Below are positions 1-9,757 of a stretch of DNA of 64,000 nucleotides, piece after piece. The stretch is from Thalassobaculum_A sp040219615 (GTDB taxonomy: Bacteria > Pseudomonadota > Alphaproteobacteria > Thalassobaculales > Thalassobaculaceae). The translations under genes and the position numbers were made by a program. The first letter of the stretch is position 1, and the number at the start of each line of letters is the position of its first letter. The stretch is from contig NZ_JAVJSE010000041.1 of NCBI RefSeq assembly GCF_040219615.1, positions 62,001 to 126,000 on the forward strand. The letters are read 5' to 3'. The notes under the pieces are model-generated. The model saw only the letters and a list, made by a program, of their open reading frames with translations, was not told where the DNA came from and did not search any database.

Positions 1-571
1 GGACCTCCATGATCGGCAGCCGCATGGTCCGCACCGCTTGCGTCGCGCGCGCGACCTCCTCGGCCGACATCTTCTCGAAATCCATGGCGCGCAACAGCTC
101 TCGGTCCGACCAGGTCATGGCGGCGTCGAACTCGATGTTCTCCTCGTCGGGTTCGCGGCCTTCGTCCTCGCGCGGGGTCTTCGGCGGCTGCAGCGCCTCG
201 GCGACGCGGCGGTTGATCTCCTCACGCTGCTTGTCGTCGGGCACGTCGGCCCGGAATTCCGGCAGGATCACCTGCAGCATGCGCTCCAGGATCCGCGGGT
301 TGCGCCAGAACACGTGGAAAGCCTGGTCGAACACCGTCCGCTGGTCGCGGCGGTTCACGAACACCGCGTGCAGCGTCCAATAGAAGTCGCGGCGGTTGGT
401 GATTCCGGCGACCTCGACCGCCTTGATCGCATCGATCACCGTGCCCGGCCCGACCGGCAGGCCGGCCGCCCGCAGGGCACGGCCGAAATACATGATGTTG
501 TCGACCAGCTTGCCGCCGCCGGGTCCTTCGGCGTCCGGCAGCCCGCGTTCGGGAGGGGCGGCGTCGTTCAC
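1..571 (-). CDS. VWA domain protein, CoxE-like (partial, N-terminal part)
   Basis: The gene is cut by the left edge, so only about 190 N-terminal residues are visible. It starts with GTG at 571 behind a good GGAGG ribosome site. The visible part (for example NIMYFGRALRAAGLPVGPG, then a Glu/Asp-rich linker and MTWSDRELLRAMDF) is the helical N-terminal region of CoxE-like von Willebrand A proteins. The metal-binding MIDAS motif would lie outside the window. It follows the MoxR ATPase gene by 22 bases, the classic MoxR-VWA pairing in which the ATPase and VWA protein act together as a chaperone or metal-insertion machine. The client protein is not identifiable here. Confidence 0.85.
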   Translation of the reverse strand, partial: MNDAAPPERGLPDAEGPGGGKLVDNIMYFGRALRAAGLPVGPGTVIDAIKAVEVAGITNRRDFYWTLHAVFVNRRDQRTVFDQAFHVFWRNPRILERMLQVILPEFRADVPDDKQREEINRRVAEALQPPKTPREDEGREPDEENIEFDAAMTWSDRELLRAMDFEKMSAEEVARATQAVRTMRLPIMEV

Positions 572-593
572 GGTGCCTCCGGCGTGTTCCGGA

Positions 594-1520
<927 letters not shown>

Positions 1521-1583
1521 GGGATCTCCGGGTGGGATCGAGGTCGAAGGGGAAGTCGTGGGCGACATAACATGCAGTGCCGG

Positions 1584-2045
1584 TTAAGGCCAATAACGGC
1601 CCGAGGCGCCGATCGCCACGACGACCAGGCCGAGCGCGAGATTGAGCGCGACGATCCGGCGGATACCGGCGAGCGCCGGCCCGGCGGCCTGCAGGTCGCC
1701 GGCGTCGACGGCCCGGCGGAACCGGGCCCATGACGCGAAGTACAGGTGCCCGTACAGCAGGAACATGATCCAGCCGAGGCCCTGCATGACGTGGATGTGC
1801 AGGCCGACCCCGGCCATGCCGCCGAAATGCCCGAACACCAGGGCGTAGCCGGTGACGATCAGGACCAGGACGGCGGCCGAGACCCAGGGGAAGAACCGGG
1901 CGAACACCCGGCGCCACAGGCGCGGGCGCTCCGCCGCCGGCTCGATCCCGCCGACCGACGGCCGCAGGACGACGTAGGCGAAGAACATCCCGCCGACCCA
2001 GATCACGGCGGCGACGATGTGCAGGGCGACAAGCAGGGCGGTCAT
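1584..2045 (-). CDS. CopD-like integral membrane protein
   Basis: A 153-residue polytopic protein with about four hydrophobic helices: residues 1-25, about 50-72, about 80-105, and a C-terminal helix ending GASGRYWP. The first helix carries HIVAAVIWVGGMFF, and later helices carry several His residues (FGHFGG, GLHIHVMQ, YGHLYF), which resembles the CopD/DUF2269 group of inner-membrane proteins that bind copper or haem. The ATG at 2045 follows GAGAAGG. The gene lies 63 bases upstream of the MoxR gene on the same strand, so they may be cotranscribed. A role in copper handling is inference only. Confidence 0.8.
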   Translation of the reverse strand: MTALLVALHIVAAVIWVGGMFFAYVVLRPSVGGIEPAAERPRLWRRVFARFFPWVSAAVLVLIVTGYALVFGHFGGMAGVGLHIHVMQGLGWIMFLLYGHLYFASWARFRRAVDAGDLQAAGPALAGIRRIVALNLALGLVVVAIGASGRYWP

Positions 2046-2245
2046 GAACGGGGCCTTCTCACGCGGTTGCCCAACAGATTGGTGTTTGTGGCACGAATGC
2101 CAGCCCCGGGTAAGCCCGGCACGGGTGCGGTGCCCCGACGGCGCCGGTCCCCGCCGCCTGGGAGCCGAAACCCGCCCCGGGGGTTGTCCGGGGCGAGGGC
2201 GCGCCACCACCGGGCGGGGCCGCAAGACATCGATGGGAGTACCCA

Positions 2246-3358
2246 ATGCCGGACGCAGGAACCGTCCCGCCGCCGGAGGCGGTGAGCCGACTGCCCAGCA
2301 TCGACTATGCCGTCTGGGTCCTGGCGGCCTGCGTCTTCGGGGCCGCCATGTTCGCGGCCAGCGCCGTGGTGATCCCGATCGTCGGGGCGGCGGTGCTCTC
2401 GGTGATCGTCGCACCGATCGCACGGTGGCTGATGCGTCGCCTGCACCTGCCGAACGGCCTGGCCTCGCTGGCGGCCTTCCTGCTGGCCGTCGTGGTCATC
2501 CTGTCGGTCGCGCTGATCGCGGTTCCCACGGTTCAGCGTATCGCAAACGACTTCCCGCTGCTGTCGTACCGGGTCGAGTACAAGCTGCGCAGCCTGGCGC
2601 TGCCGATCGATGCCGTGAAAAGCTGGTCGGAGACCGTCGAGAAGGTCGCGTCGTTCGGCCAGGAGACCGACAACGAGAAGGTGGTGGTGCGCGAGGGCGG
2701 GGGCACCATTGGCCAGCTGATGAGTTCGGCCCCCGGTTTCGCCGCCCAGCTTCTGCTGATGGTGGTGCTGGTGTTCTTCTTCGTACGGGACCGCCGTACG
2801 ATAAACCGGACGGTCCTGGCGCTGGCGCCGACCCATCAGGCGCGGTTGCGGATCGGCCGGGTATCCCGCCTGGTCCAGCGCAACGCGGTATCCTATCTGG
2901 CCGCCGTCACCATGATCAACGTCACCCTCGGCGTCGCGACCGGCACCGCGTTCTGGATCATCGGCATGCCGGAGCCCTGGGCCTGGGGGGCCGCGATGGC
3001 GGTCCTGAACTATCTGCCGTTCATCGGCCCGTTCACCCTCCAGGTGATCTCGTTCCTGGCCGGACTGATCGTGTTCCCGTCGGTCGAGGCGGCACTGGTG
3101 CCGCCGATCGTGCTGCTGGCGCTGAACATCGCCGAGTCGAACTTCGGGATGCCGCTGGTGATGGAGCGCCGGTTCATGACCAGCCCGCTGGCGATCCTGA
3201 TCGGGATCGCCTTCGGGGCCTGGCTGTGGGGTGTGGCGGGCGCGATCCTGGCGGTGCCGCTGGTGGTGATGGTGGCGACCGGGATGCGGGCGTTCTACGA
3301 TCGCGGGAGCGGCGCGCCGGTGACCGCCAGGAAGCGGGTGGCGGCGGTCCGCGGTTAG
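2246..3358 (+). CDS. AI-2E family transporter (PF01594-like permease)
   Basis: A 370-residue inner-membrane protein with paired N-terminal helices, a soluble middle portion (about residues 95-165), and a C-terminal helix bundle containing LNYLPFIGPF and a VPPIVLLALNIAESNF stretch, the most conserved region of the AI-2E transporter family. Members move small organic solutes or sodium/protons; the autoinducer assignment holds for few of them. Start ATG follows GGGAG at good spacing. The last bases overlap the convergent holin-X-like gene by four. The 200 bases upstream, shared with the divergent CopD-like gene, hold no gene. Confidence 0.9.
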   Translation: MPDAGTVPPPEAVSRLPSIDYAVWVLAACVFGAAMFAASAVVIPIVGAAVLSVIVAPIARWLMRRLHLPNGLASLAAFLLAVVVILSVALIAVPTVQRIANDFPLLSYRVEYKLRSLALPIDAVKSWSETVEKVASFGQETDNEKVVVREGGGTIGQLMSSAPGFAAQLLLMVVLVFFFVRDRRTINRTVLALAPTHQARLRIGRVSRLVQRNAVSYLAAVTMINVTLGVATGTAFWIIGMPEPWAWGAAMAVLNYLPFIGPFTLQVISFLAGLIVFPSVEAALVPPIVLLALNIAESNFGMPLVMERRFMTSPLAILIGIAFGAWLWGVAGAILAVPLVVMVATGMRAFYDRGSGAPVTARKRVAAVRG

Positions 3359-3786
3359 CGGCGACCGCCGCTGCGGGCGACCAGGGTTCCGACGATGAAG
3401 GCCGCCGCAACCAGGCCGAGCGGCGGCAGGGCGTTGCTGGCGCTCATGCCGGCCCGGAACCCGATGTCGGACATCAGCGCGGCGCCGGGGTCGGGGACCG
3501 GCGCCGCGCCGGCCCGCTCGATCTCCCGCAGGCGCCGCCGCCGTCGTCCCGCCATCTGGACGTGCAGGGCGGACAGGGTCACCAGGGCAAGTCCGCCCGA
3601 CCACGCCAGCAACGCTTCGACCAGGCCGATGCGGTCGGCGGTCGCGATCACCCCGGCGGCGACCGCGAGGCCGACCGCCAGGGTGCCGGCGAACAGCAGC
3701 ACGACGGCCCCCGCGACGCTCCAGGCGGCCTGTCGCAGGCGGGCCCGGAGCAGTTGCCGCAGGACGACGACGGATGGCAGCGCCAT
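3355..3786 (-). CDS. Holin-X-like phage holin superfamily III membrane protein
   Basis: A 143-residue protein with two adjacent hydrophobic helices (about residues 18-42 and 50-72), a basic stretch RRRRRLREIERAG, and a third hydrophobic segment near 118-136. This layout resembles the so-called holin-X (PF07332) proteins that in bacterial chromosomes usually sit beside DUF883/YqjD-like genes. It starts one base after the stop of the DUF883 gene, so the two are cotranscribed. A phage function is unlikely; a general envelope or stress role is inferred from this pairing. Confidence 0.75.
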   Translation of the reverse strand: MALPSVVVLRQLLRARLRQAAWSVAGAVVLLFAGTLAVGLAVAAGVIATADRIGLVEALLAWSGGLALVTLSALHVQMAGRRRRRLREIERAGAAPVPDPGAALMSDIGFRAGMSASNALPPLGLVAAAFIVGTLVARSGGRR

Positions 3787-3787
3787 G

Positions 3788-4078
3788 TCAGGAGCGGCGC
3801 GCGAAGGTACCGAACAGCAGGCCGACGCCGAAAGCGATCAGCAGCGAGGTGGTCGGCTTCTCCTCGACGAAGTCGGTGACGCGGGTGCCGGCGGAACTGG
3901 CAGCCTGCTGGGCGGCGGTGGCGGTCTTCTGGACGCGATCGCGGGTGCGGTCGCGGACATCGTCGGCGGTTTCGCCCAGGAGCCGGCTGACGGCGTCGGT
4001 CAGGCTCGAGATGTCGCGGCGCAGCGCGTCGAACTCGGCCTGAACGTCGGCGCCCGCGGTCTTGGTGGTTTCGGCCAT
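3788..4078 (-). CDS. DUF883 family (ElaB/YqjD-like) membrane-anchored protein
   Basis: A 96-residue protein: a long amphipathic, heptad-rich helix (about residues 10-70, with DALRRDISSLTDAVSRLLGE) followed by one C-terminal membrane anchor LLIAFGVGLLFGTFARRS. That is the ElaB/YqjD/DUF883 architecture, in which the E. coli members tether to the inner membrane and bind ribosomes in stationary phase. Two ATG codons are available; the second (4078) has AGGAG seven bases upstream, whereas the first is too close to it. Cotranscribed with the holin-X-like gene. Confidence 0.85.
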   Translation of the reverse strand: MAETTKTAGADVQAEFDALRRDISSLTDAVSRLLGETADDVRDRTRDRVQKTATAAQQAASSAGTRVTDFVEEKPTTSLLIAFGVGLLFGTFARRS

Positions 4079-4235
4079 TGTCATGCTCCTGTGATGGTTG
4101 CCGGTAAGGGAACCGTCAGGACGGCGGAGCGGTTCCGCGCAGGCAGGTCGACGCACCGGACATTGCCGCACCGGTTGAACTCCGCCGGAAACCGCCGGAG
4201 ACTGCAGCTTCCGAGAACCCCCATACGAGGCCGCG

Positions 4236-5120
4236 ATGCGCCCGAGTGCCGGCAGTTTCCCCTACACCGACCAGAACGGCACGGTCTGGCTCGCCTTCAT
4301 GGACTTCGGCGAGCGTTCGCGCGACCGGGTGGTGATCTGTGTCCACGGCCTGACCCGCAACGGCCGCGATTTCGACCGGCTGGCGACCGCCATGGCCAGG
4401 GACTTCAGGGTCATCGAGGTCGACGTCGCCGGGCGCGGGCGGTCGGGCTGGCTGGCCGACAAGGCCAGCTACGGCTACCCCACCTACCTCAAGCACATGG
4501 AGGCGCTGCTGGCCTATCGCGGCCTCGAGCAGGTCGACTGGATCGGCACCTCGATGGGCGGGCTGATCGGCATGCTGATGGCGGCCCAGCCCGAGAGCCC
4601 GATCCGCCGGCTCGTCCTGAACGATGTCGGTCCGTTCATTCCGAAGGCGGCGCTCGAGCGGATCGGCGAGCGGGTCGGCAAGGATCCGCGGTTCCGGAAC
4701 CACCAGGAGGCCGCGGACTACTTCCACGAGGCCTATGCCGACTTCGGCATCCCGGACGAGGTCGCCTGGTCCGACCTGACCCTGCACTCGACCGTCCGCC
4801 AGGAGAACGGCACCTACGCGCTGCATTACGATCCGGCGATCGGCGACGCCTTCAAGGAACCGATGGAAGACGTCGACCTGTGGGCGGTCTGGGATGCCAT
4901 CCAGTGCCCGGTCCTGGTGCTGCGCGGCGCCGACTCCGACCTGCTGACCCGGGACACCGCCCGCGAGATGACGCAACGCGGGCCCAAGGCCGACCTGGTG
5001 GAGTTCCCGGGCTGCGGCCACGCGCCGGCGCTGATGAGCGAGGACCAGATCCAGGTCGTGCACGAGTGGCTGCTGTCGTTCGAGGAAGACGAGGAGGACA
5101 CGGCGGCCGATGCCGTCTGA
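4236..5120 (+). CDS. Alpha/beta hydrolase
   Basis: A 294-residue alpha/beta-hydrolase fold enzyme. Visible elements are the oxyanion region HGLTRNGRDFD (from residue 37), the nucleophile elbow GTSMGG with Ser106, the likely catalytic Asp in VLRGADSDLLT and the catalytic His in GCGHAPAL. Substrate cannot be read from sequence. It overlaps the next hydrolase gene by 11 bases, so the two are cotranscribed and probably translationally coupled. The start ATG lies behind a weak ribosome site, so a slightly different start cannot be excluded. Confidence 0.9.
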   Translation: MRPSAGSFPYTDQNGTVWLAFMDFGERSRDRVVICVHGLTRNGRDFDRLATAMARDFRVIEVDVAGRGRSGWLADKASYGYPTYLKHMEALLAYRGLEQVDWIGTSMGGLIGMLMAAQPESPIRRLVLNDVGPFIPKAALERIGERVGKDPRFRNHQEAADYFHEAYADFGIPDEVAWSDLTLHSTVRQENGTYALHYDPAIGDAFKEPMEDVDLWAVWDAIQCPVLVLRGADSDLLTRDTAREMTQRGPKADLVEFPGCGHAPALMSEDQIQVVHEWLLSFEEDEEDTAADAV

Positions 5121-6195
5121 CGACGTCGCGAAGGATTTCTGGCCGCTGCGGCCCGAACGCCCGGGTGGGCGTCCGGCGGATCGCGGGCTGCCCCCCGTTG
5201 CTCCCGGGTTTCCGGAATTCCGGCCGCGCTGGCCCTGGTGGGGTAGCGACCTGCAGACCCTGCGCGACGTCCTGGTCCCGGCCGCCGACCCGCACGACCC
5301 GGCGAGCGCCACGCTCCTGCAGTTCGAGATGCCGGACGGCACCGGCGACCGGCTGACGGCTGTGCTGGAACGGCCCCGCCATCCGGTCGCCGGGCGGCCG
5401 CTCGCGGTGCTGGTGCACGGCCTGACCGGCTGCGCCGACAGTCGCTACCTGCTGCGCGCGGCCGGCCGGTTGCTGGATGCGGGCTTTCCGGTCCTGCGCC
5501 TCAACCTGCGAGGGGCCGGGGCGTGTCGTTCCTTGTGCCGGGAGCAGTACCATTCCGGCCGCTCGGAGGACCTCGACGCGGTCCTGCAGCGTCTGCCGGA
5601 CGGCCTGACGGCCGATGGCCTGGTGCTGGTCGGCTGGTCGCTCGGCGCCAACCTGCTGCTGAAGGGGCTATCCGAGTTCGGGGCGGCACACCCGATCCGC
5701 GCCGCCGTTGCGGTGTCTGCGCCGATCGACCTGGCCGCTGCCGCCGAGCGGATCCGGTCACCGCGCAACCGGCTGTACCATCGCTGGCTTCTGCGGCGCA
5801 TGAAGCTGGATGCGGCCGCCGCCCCGGAACCGGTGTCCGGCGACCTGCTGGCGGCTCTCCGGTCGGTGCGCGACATCGTCGATTTCGACCAGCGGATCAC
5901 CGCGCCGCGCAACGGCTACGACAGCGCCGCCGACTACTACGCCCGGTGCTCCGCGACCGGCTTCCTGGCCGACATACCGGTCCCGACCCTGGTGCTGCAC
6001 GCCCTCGACGATCCGTGGATCCCGGCAGCGGCCTACAGGGGCTACGACTGGGACGCCAACCGCAACCTGATACCGTTGCTGCCGGCACAGGGCGGGCATG
6101 TCGGATTCCATGCGCCGGGCGGGCGGGTGTGGTCCGACGACTGCATGCTCGGCTTCCTGGAAGCGGCCTGCGACGGCGCCGTCAGCCGGCCTTGA
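5110..6195 (+). CDS. YheT-like alpha/beta hydrolase (ABHD1/3 group)
   Basis: A 361-residue hydrolase of the YheT/COG0429 group, recognised by the N-terminal WWGSDLQTLRDVLVP segment (counterpart of the HLQT motif), the oxyanion turn VHGLTGCADSRYL, and nucleophile elbow GWSLGANLLLKGL with Ser177. Asp in LHALDDPWIP and His in GGHVGFHAPGG complete the triad. Proteins of this group are membrane-associated esterases of unclear physiological substrate. The gene overlaps the upstream hydrolase by 11 bases and the convergent hemB by 14 bases. Confidence 0.92.
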   Translation: MPSDDVAKDFWPLRPERPGGRPADRGLPPVAPGFPEFRPRWPWWGSDLQTLRDVLVPAADPHDPASATLLQFEMPDGTGDRLTAVLERPRHPVAGRPLAVLVHGLTGCADSRYLLRAAGRLLDAGFPVLRLNLRGAGACRSLCREQYHSGRSEDLDAVLQRLPDGLTADGLVLVGWSLGANLLLKGLSEFGAAHPIRAAVAVSAPIDLAAAAERIRSPRNRLYHRWLLRRMKLDAAAAPEPVSGDLLAALRSVRDIVDFDQRITAPRNGYDSAADYYARCSATGFLADIPVPTLVLHALDDPWIPAAAYRGYDWDANRNLIPLLPAQGGHVGFHAPGGRVWSDDCMLGFLEAACDGAVSRP

Positions 6196-7219
6196 GCTTG
6201 CGGGCGACCTCGACCGCGAAATAGGTCAGCACGCCGTCGGCGCCGGCCCGCTTGAAGCCCAGCAGGGACTCCATGATCACCCGGTCGCCGTCCAGCCAGC
6301 CGCGCTCGTCGGCGGCGCGCAGCATCGCGTACTCGCCGGAGACCTGGTAGGCGAAGGTCGGGACGCCGAAGCTGTCCTTCACCCGGCGCACGATGTCGAG
6401 ATAGGGCATGCCCGGCTTCACCATCACCATGTCGGCGCCCTCGGCGAGATCGAGGGCGACCTCGCGCAGCGCCTCGTCGCTGTTCGACGGCTGCATCTGG
6501 TAGGTCGCCTTGGAGCCCTTGCCGAGGGTCGAGGCCGAGCCGACCGCGTCGCGGAACGGCCCGTAGAACCCGGAGGCGTATTTCGCGGCATAGGCCATGA
6601 TCTGGACGTGACCATGGCCGGCGGCGTCGAGCGACGACCGGATCGCCCCGATCCGCCCGTCCATCATGTCCGAGGGCGAGATCACGTCGCAGCCGGCCTC
6701 GGCCTGGATCAGCGACTGCCGCACCAGCACCTCGACCGTCTCGTCGTTCAGGATCTCCTCGCCGCGCATCAGGCCGTCGTGGCCGTGCGAGGTGAACGGG
6801 TCGAGCGCGGCGTCGCACATTACCCCGATCTCGGTGCCGGCCGCCCGGATCGCCCGCACCGCCCGGCACACCACATTGTCGGGATCGACGGCGTTGCTGC
6901 CCTCGGCGTCCTTCAGCGCGGGCTCGACATACGGGAACACCGCGACCATCGGGATGCCGAGCGCGGCGGCGTCGCCGACCGCGTCGACCAGCGCGTCCAC
7001 GGAATGCCGCACCACCCCCGGCATCGACGGGATCGGCACCTGCGGCTCGTCGCCGGCATGGACGAACACCGGCCAGATCAGGTCGTCGACGCCGAGCCGG
7101 GTTTCCGCGACCAGACGACGGGACCATTCGGTACGGCGGTTGCGGCGCATCCTGGTGGTCGGAAAGCCCGGCGTCACGGTCGGAACCTTCGGCCCGGTCG
7201 GGTGTCCATTGAACGGCAT
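6182..7219 (-). CDS. hemB: Delta-aminolevulinic acid dehydratase (porphobilinogen synthase)
   Basis: HemB (345 residues) condenses two 5-aminolevulinate molecules to porphobilinogen in tetrapyrrole synthesis. Both Schiff-base lysines are present: Lys213 in AAKYASGFYG and Lys268 in MVMVKPGMPY. The position of the zinc-binding cysteine triad of the human and yeast enzymes reads CDAALDPFTSHGHDG (135-149), with Ala138, Asp140 and Asp148 in place of the three cysteines, so this is the magnesium-type or catalytic-zinc-free class usual in alphaproteobacteria. The ATG at 7219 follows AGGGAG. It is divergent from the valine-degradation genes. Confidence 0.97.
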   Translation of the reverse strand: MPFNGHPTGPKVPTVTPGFPTTRMRRNRRTEWSRRLVAETRLGVDDLIWPVFVHAGDEPQVPIPSMPGVVRHSVDALVDAVGDAAALGIPMVAVFPYVEPALKDAEGSNAVDPDNVVCRAVRAIRAAGTEIGVMCDAALDPFTSHGHDGLMRGEEILNDETVEVLVRQSLIQAEAGCDVISPSDMMDGRIGAIRSSLDAAGHGHVQIMAYAAKYASGFYGPFRDAVGSASTLGKGSKATYQMQPSNSDEALREVALDLAEGADMVMVKPGMPYLDIVRRVKDSFGVPTFAYQVSGEYAMLRAADERGWLDGDRVIMESLLGFKRAGADGVLTYFAVEVARKLKAG

Positions 7220-7348
7220 CGTCGTCTCCCTCGTCCCCCGTCGGCGCGAGGGTCTCGCGCGATCATAGGCCGCGTGGCCGGGCATGCAATTTCCGCGTCC
7301 GCGGCCTGTCGCCACGGGGTTCCGGCGGCGATTGACGCGGGGGCAGCG

Positions 7349-7378
7349 TTGACAGCGGCGACGGCCCGCCCGCATATC
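7349..7378 (+). promoter_or_regulatory. Candidate promoter of the valine-degradation genes
   Basis: A perfect TTGACA (7349-7354) is followed, 18 bases later, by CATATC (7373-7378), 32 bases before the acyl-CoA dehydrogenase start. It lies in the 190-base gap shared with the divergent hemB. The minus-10 match is only partial. Confidence 0.4.
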
Positions 7379-7409
7379 CGGCGGATCGCGACCACGGTGG
7401 AGTCGACCC

Positions 7410-8552
7410 ATGGATTTCGCGCTCAGCGAGGAGCAGCAGGCGATCCGGGATATGGCGCGGGCCTTCTCGCAGGAGAAGCTCGCCCCGAACGCGGCGGCCT
7501 GGGACGAGGACGAGGTGTTTCCGGTCGACGTGCTGAAGGAAGCGGCGGCCCTCGGCCTCGCCGGCATCTACGTGCGCGACGACGTCGGCGGGTCCGGGCT
7601 CGGCCGGCTCGACGCGGCGCTGATCTTCGAGGAGCTGTCGGCCGGCTGCGTGTCGACGGCGGCGTTCCTGTCGATCCACAACATGGTCTCGTGGATGGTC
7701 GACCGGTTCGGCACCGAGGAGGTGCGCCGGCGCTTCCTGCCGAAGCTGGCGTCGATGGAGACCGTCGCCAGCTACTGCCTGACCGAGCCGGGCTCGGGCT
7801 CCGACGCGGCGGCCCTGAAGACCCGGGCCGACAAGGTCGGCAACTCCCACTACGTGCTGAACGGCACCAAGGCGTTCATCTCCGGCAGCGGCAGCAGCGA
7901 CCTCTACGCCGTGATGTGCCGCACCGGCGGCGACGGCCCGAAGGGCGTGTCCTGCATCCTGGTCGAGAACGGCACGCCGGGCCTGAGCTTCGGCAAGAAG
8001 GAGCGCAAGCTCGGCTGGAACAGCCAGCCCACCGCCATGGTGAACTTCGAGGACTGCAAGGTCCCGGCCGAGAACCTGGTCGGCGGCGAGGGCGAGGGAT
8101 TCCGCATCGCCATGGCCGGGCTGGACGGCGGCCGCATCAACATCGCCGCCTGTTCGCTCGGCGGGGCCCGGGCGGCACTCGAGCAGGCCCTCGGCTACGT
8201 GAAGGACCGCAAGCAGTTCGGCAAGCCGATCGCCGACTTCCAGGCCACCCAGTTCCGGCTCGCCGACATGGCGACCGAGCTGGACGCCGCCCGGCTGATG
8301 GTGCACCGCGCGGCCGCCAGCCTGGACGCCCGGTCGCCGGACGCCACCCAGCACGCCGCCATGGCCAAGCGCTTCGCCACCGATGTCGGCTTCAAGGTGG
8401 TCGACGAGGCGCTGCAGCTGCACGGCGGCTACGGCTATCTCCGGGACTTCCCGGTCGAGCGGCTGCTGCGCGACCTGCGGGTGCACCGGATCCTGGAGGG
8501 GACCAACGAGATCATGCGCGTGATCATTGCGCGCAAGCTGCTGGCCGACTGA
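7410..8552 (+). CDS. Acyl-CoA dehydrogenase, isobutyryl-CoA dehydrogenase-like
   Basis: A 380-residue FAD acyl-CoA dehydrogenase. The FAD/substrate segment YCLTEPGSGSDAAAL, the LHGGYGYLRDFPVERLLRD signature and the catalytic base Glu363 in ILEGTNEIMR are all intact. It is followed by 3-hydroxyisobutyryl-CoA hydrolase and 3-hydroxyisobutyrate dehydrogenase genes, so the likely reaction is isobutyryl-CoA to methacrylyl-CoA in valine breakdown, although 2-methylbutyryl-CoA is also possible. The methacrylyl-CoA hydratase for the intervening step is not in the window. The ATG follows GGAG. Confidence 0.92.
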   Translation: MDFALSEEQQAIRDMARAFSQEKLAPNAAAWDEDEVFPVDVLKEAAALGLAGIYVRDDVGGSGLGRLDAALIFEELSAGCVSTAAFLSIHNMVSWMVDRFGTEEVRRRFLPKLASMETVASYCLTEPGSGSDAAALKTRADKVGNSHYVLNGTKAFISGSGSSDLYAVMCRTGGDGPKGVSCILVENGTPGLSFGKKERKLGWNSQPTAMVNFEDCKVPAENLVGGEGEGFRIAMAGLDGGRINIAACSLGGARAALEQALGYVKDRKQFGKPIADFQATQFRLADMATELDAARLMVHRAAASLDARSPDATQHAAMAKRFATDVGFKVVDEALQLHGGYGYLRDFPVERLLRDLRVHRILEGTNEIMRVIIARKLLAD

Positions 8553-8591
8553 GGCCGGCTCCGCCAACCCTGTCGAGTTCTGGAGACGCCG

Positions 8592-9677
8592 GTGTCCGAC
8601 GAGATCCGTTTCACCGTCGAGGGTGGCCTGGCCACCGTCGAGCTGACCCGCCCGAAGGCGCTCAATGCACTGACCCTGGGCATGATCCGCAAGATGCATC
8701 CGCAGCTCGAGGCCTGGGAGGATGACGATTCGGTCAAGGCCGTGCTGATCAAGGGCGAGGGCGAGAAGGCGTTCTGCGCCGGTGGCGACGTGCGTGCGGT
8801 CTACCGCTCGATCGTCGACGACCTGGGCGGCAAGGGGCCGTCGGAGCTGTCGAAGACCTTCTTCCTGGAGGAATACCGGCTCAACCACACAATCCATGCG
8901 TTCTCCAAGCCCTATGTGGCGCTGCTGGACGGCGTCACCATGGGCGGCGGCGTCGGCCTGTCGGTCCACGGCTCGCACCGGATCGTCACCGAGCGCCTGA
9001 TGTTCGCCATGCCGGAGACCGGGATCGGCCTGTTCCCGGACGTCGGCGGTGGCTGGTTCCTGCCGCGGCTGCCCGGCGAGTTCGGGACCTATCTGGCGCT
9101 CACCGGCGCCCGGCTCGACGCCGCCGGCGCGGTCGCCCTCGGGGTGGCGACGCACTACGTCCCGAGCACCCGGCTGCAGGGGCTGGAAGCCGCGCTGGCG
9201 ACCACGATCGCGGAGGCCAGCGACGGCCGGACCGCGATCAACGACGTGCTCGACCGGTTCGCCGAGGCGCCCGACGACGATCCGACGGCCGGTCACCGCG
9301 AGCTGATCGACCGCTGCTTCGCGGAATCGTCGGTGGAAGGCATCCTGGAGGCGCTCGACCGGGCGGCCGCGGACGGCTCCGGCTTCGCCGCCGAGACCGC
9401 CGCGACGCTTCGTCACAAGTGCCCGACCAGCCTGAAGATCAGCCTCGAGCAGCTGCGCCGCGGACGGTCCATGTCGAATCTCGCCGAGGTGCTGGCCATG
9501 GAGTACCGGATGTCGCAGCACTGCATCGCCGGGACCGAGTTCTTCGAAGGCGTCCGGGCGATACTGGTCGACAAGGACCACGCCCCGAAATGGCGGCCGG
9601 ACAGCATCGAGGGGGTGTCCGCGGCGCTGGTGGCGAGCTTCTTCGATCCGGTTCCAGGCCGTGAGTTCTCGCTGTAG
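8592..9677 (+). CDS. 3-Hydroxyisobutyryl-CoA hydrolase (enoyl-CoA hydratase/isomerase family)
   Basis: A 361-residue crotonase-fold protein of HIBCH length. The oxyanion-hole segments FCAGGDVRAVY (61-71) and TMGGGVGLSVHG (116-127) are present, and MPETGIGLFPDVGGGWFLPR carries Glu142 and Asp150, matching the acid pair of the mammalian enzyme. It hydrolyses 3-hydroxyisobutyryl-CoA to free 3-hydroxyisobutyrate in valine catabolism. It starts with GTG behind GGAG, 39 bases after the acyl-CoA dehydrogenase stop, and is followed 80 bases later by the matching dehydrogenase. Confidence 0.92.
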   Translation: MSDEIRFTVEGGLATVELTRPKALNALTLGMIRKMHPQLEAWEDDDSVKAVLIKGEGEKAFCAGGDVRAVYRSIVDDLGGKGPSELSKTFFLEEYRLNHTIHAFSKPYVALLDGVTMGGGVGLSVHGSHRIVTERLMFAMPETGIGLFPDVGGGWFLPRLPGEFGTYLALTGARLDAAGAVALGVATHYVPSTRLQGLEAALATTIAEASDGRTAINDVLDRFAEAPDDDPTAGHRELIDRCFAESSVEGILEALDRAAADGSGFAAETAATLRHKCPTSLKISLEQLRRGRSMSNLAEVLAMEYRMSQHCIAGTEFFEGVRAILVDKDHAPKWRPDSIEGVSAALVASFFDPVPGREFSL

Positions 9678-9757
9678 CCCCGGCTTGACCGGCACGGTTC
9701 CCGGCACGAGCATCGCTGAAACCACCGGCAGCAACCGGATCTGAGGGAGAGACCACC

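Noticed and set aside
3355..3786. Holin-X-like gene as a prophage remnant
   Set aside because: No other phage gene is nearby and the pairing with a DUF883 gene is a common chromosomal arrangement.
2017..3879. Plus-strand 620-codon frame overlapping the AI-2E permease gene
   Set aside because: It reads the permease in another frame; the product is Arg/Gly-rich without membrane segments, while the permease frame shows clear helices and a good start.
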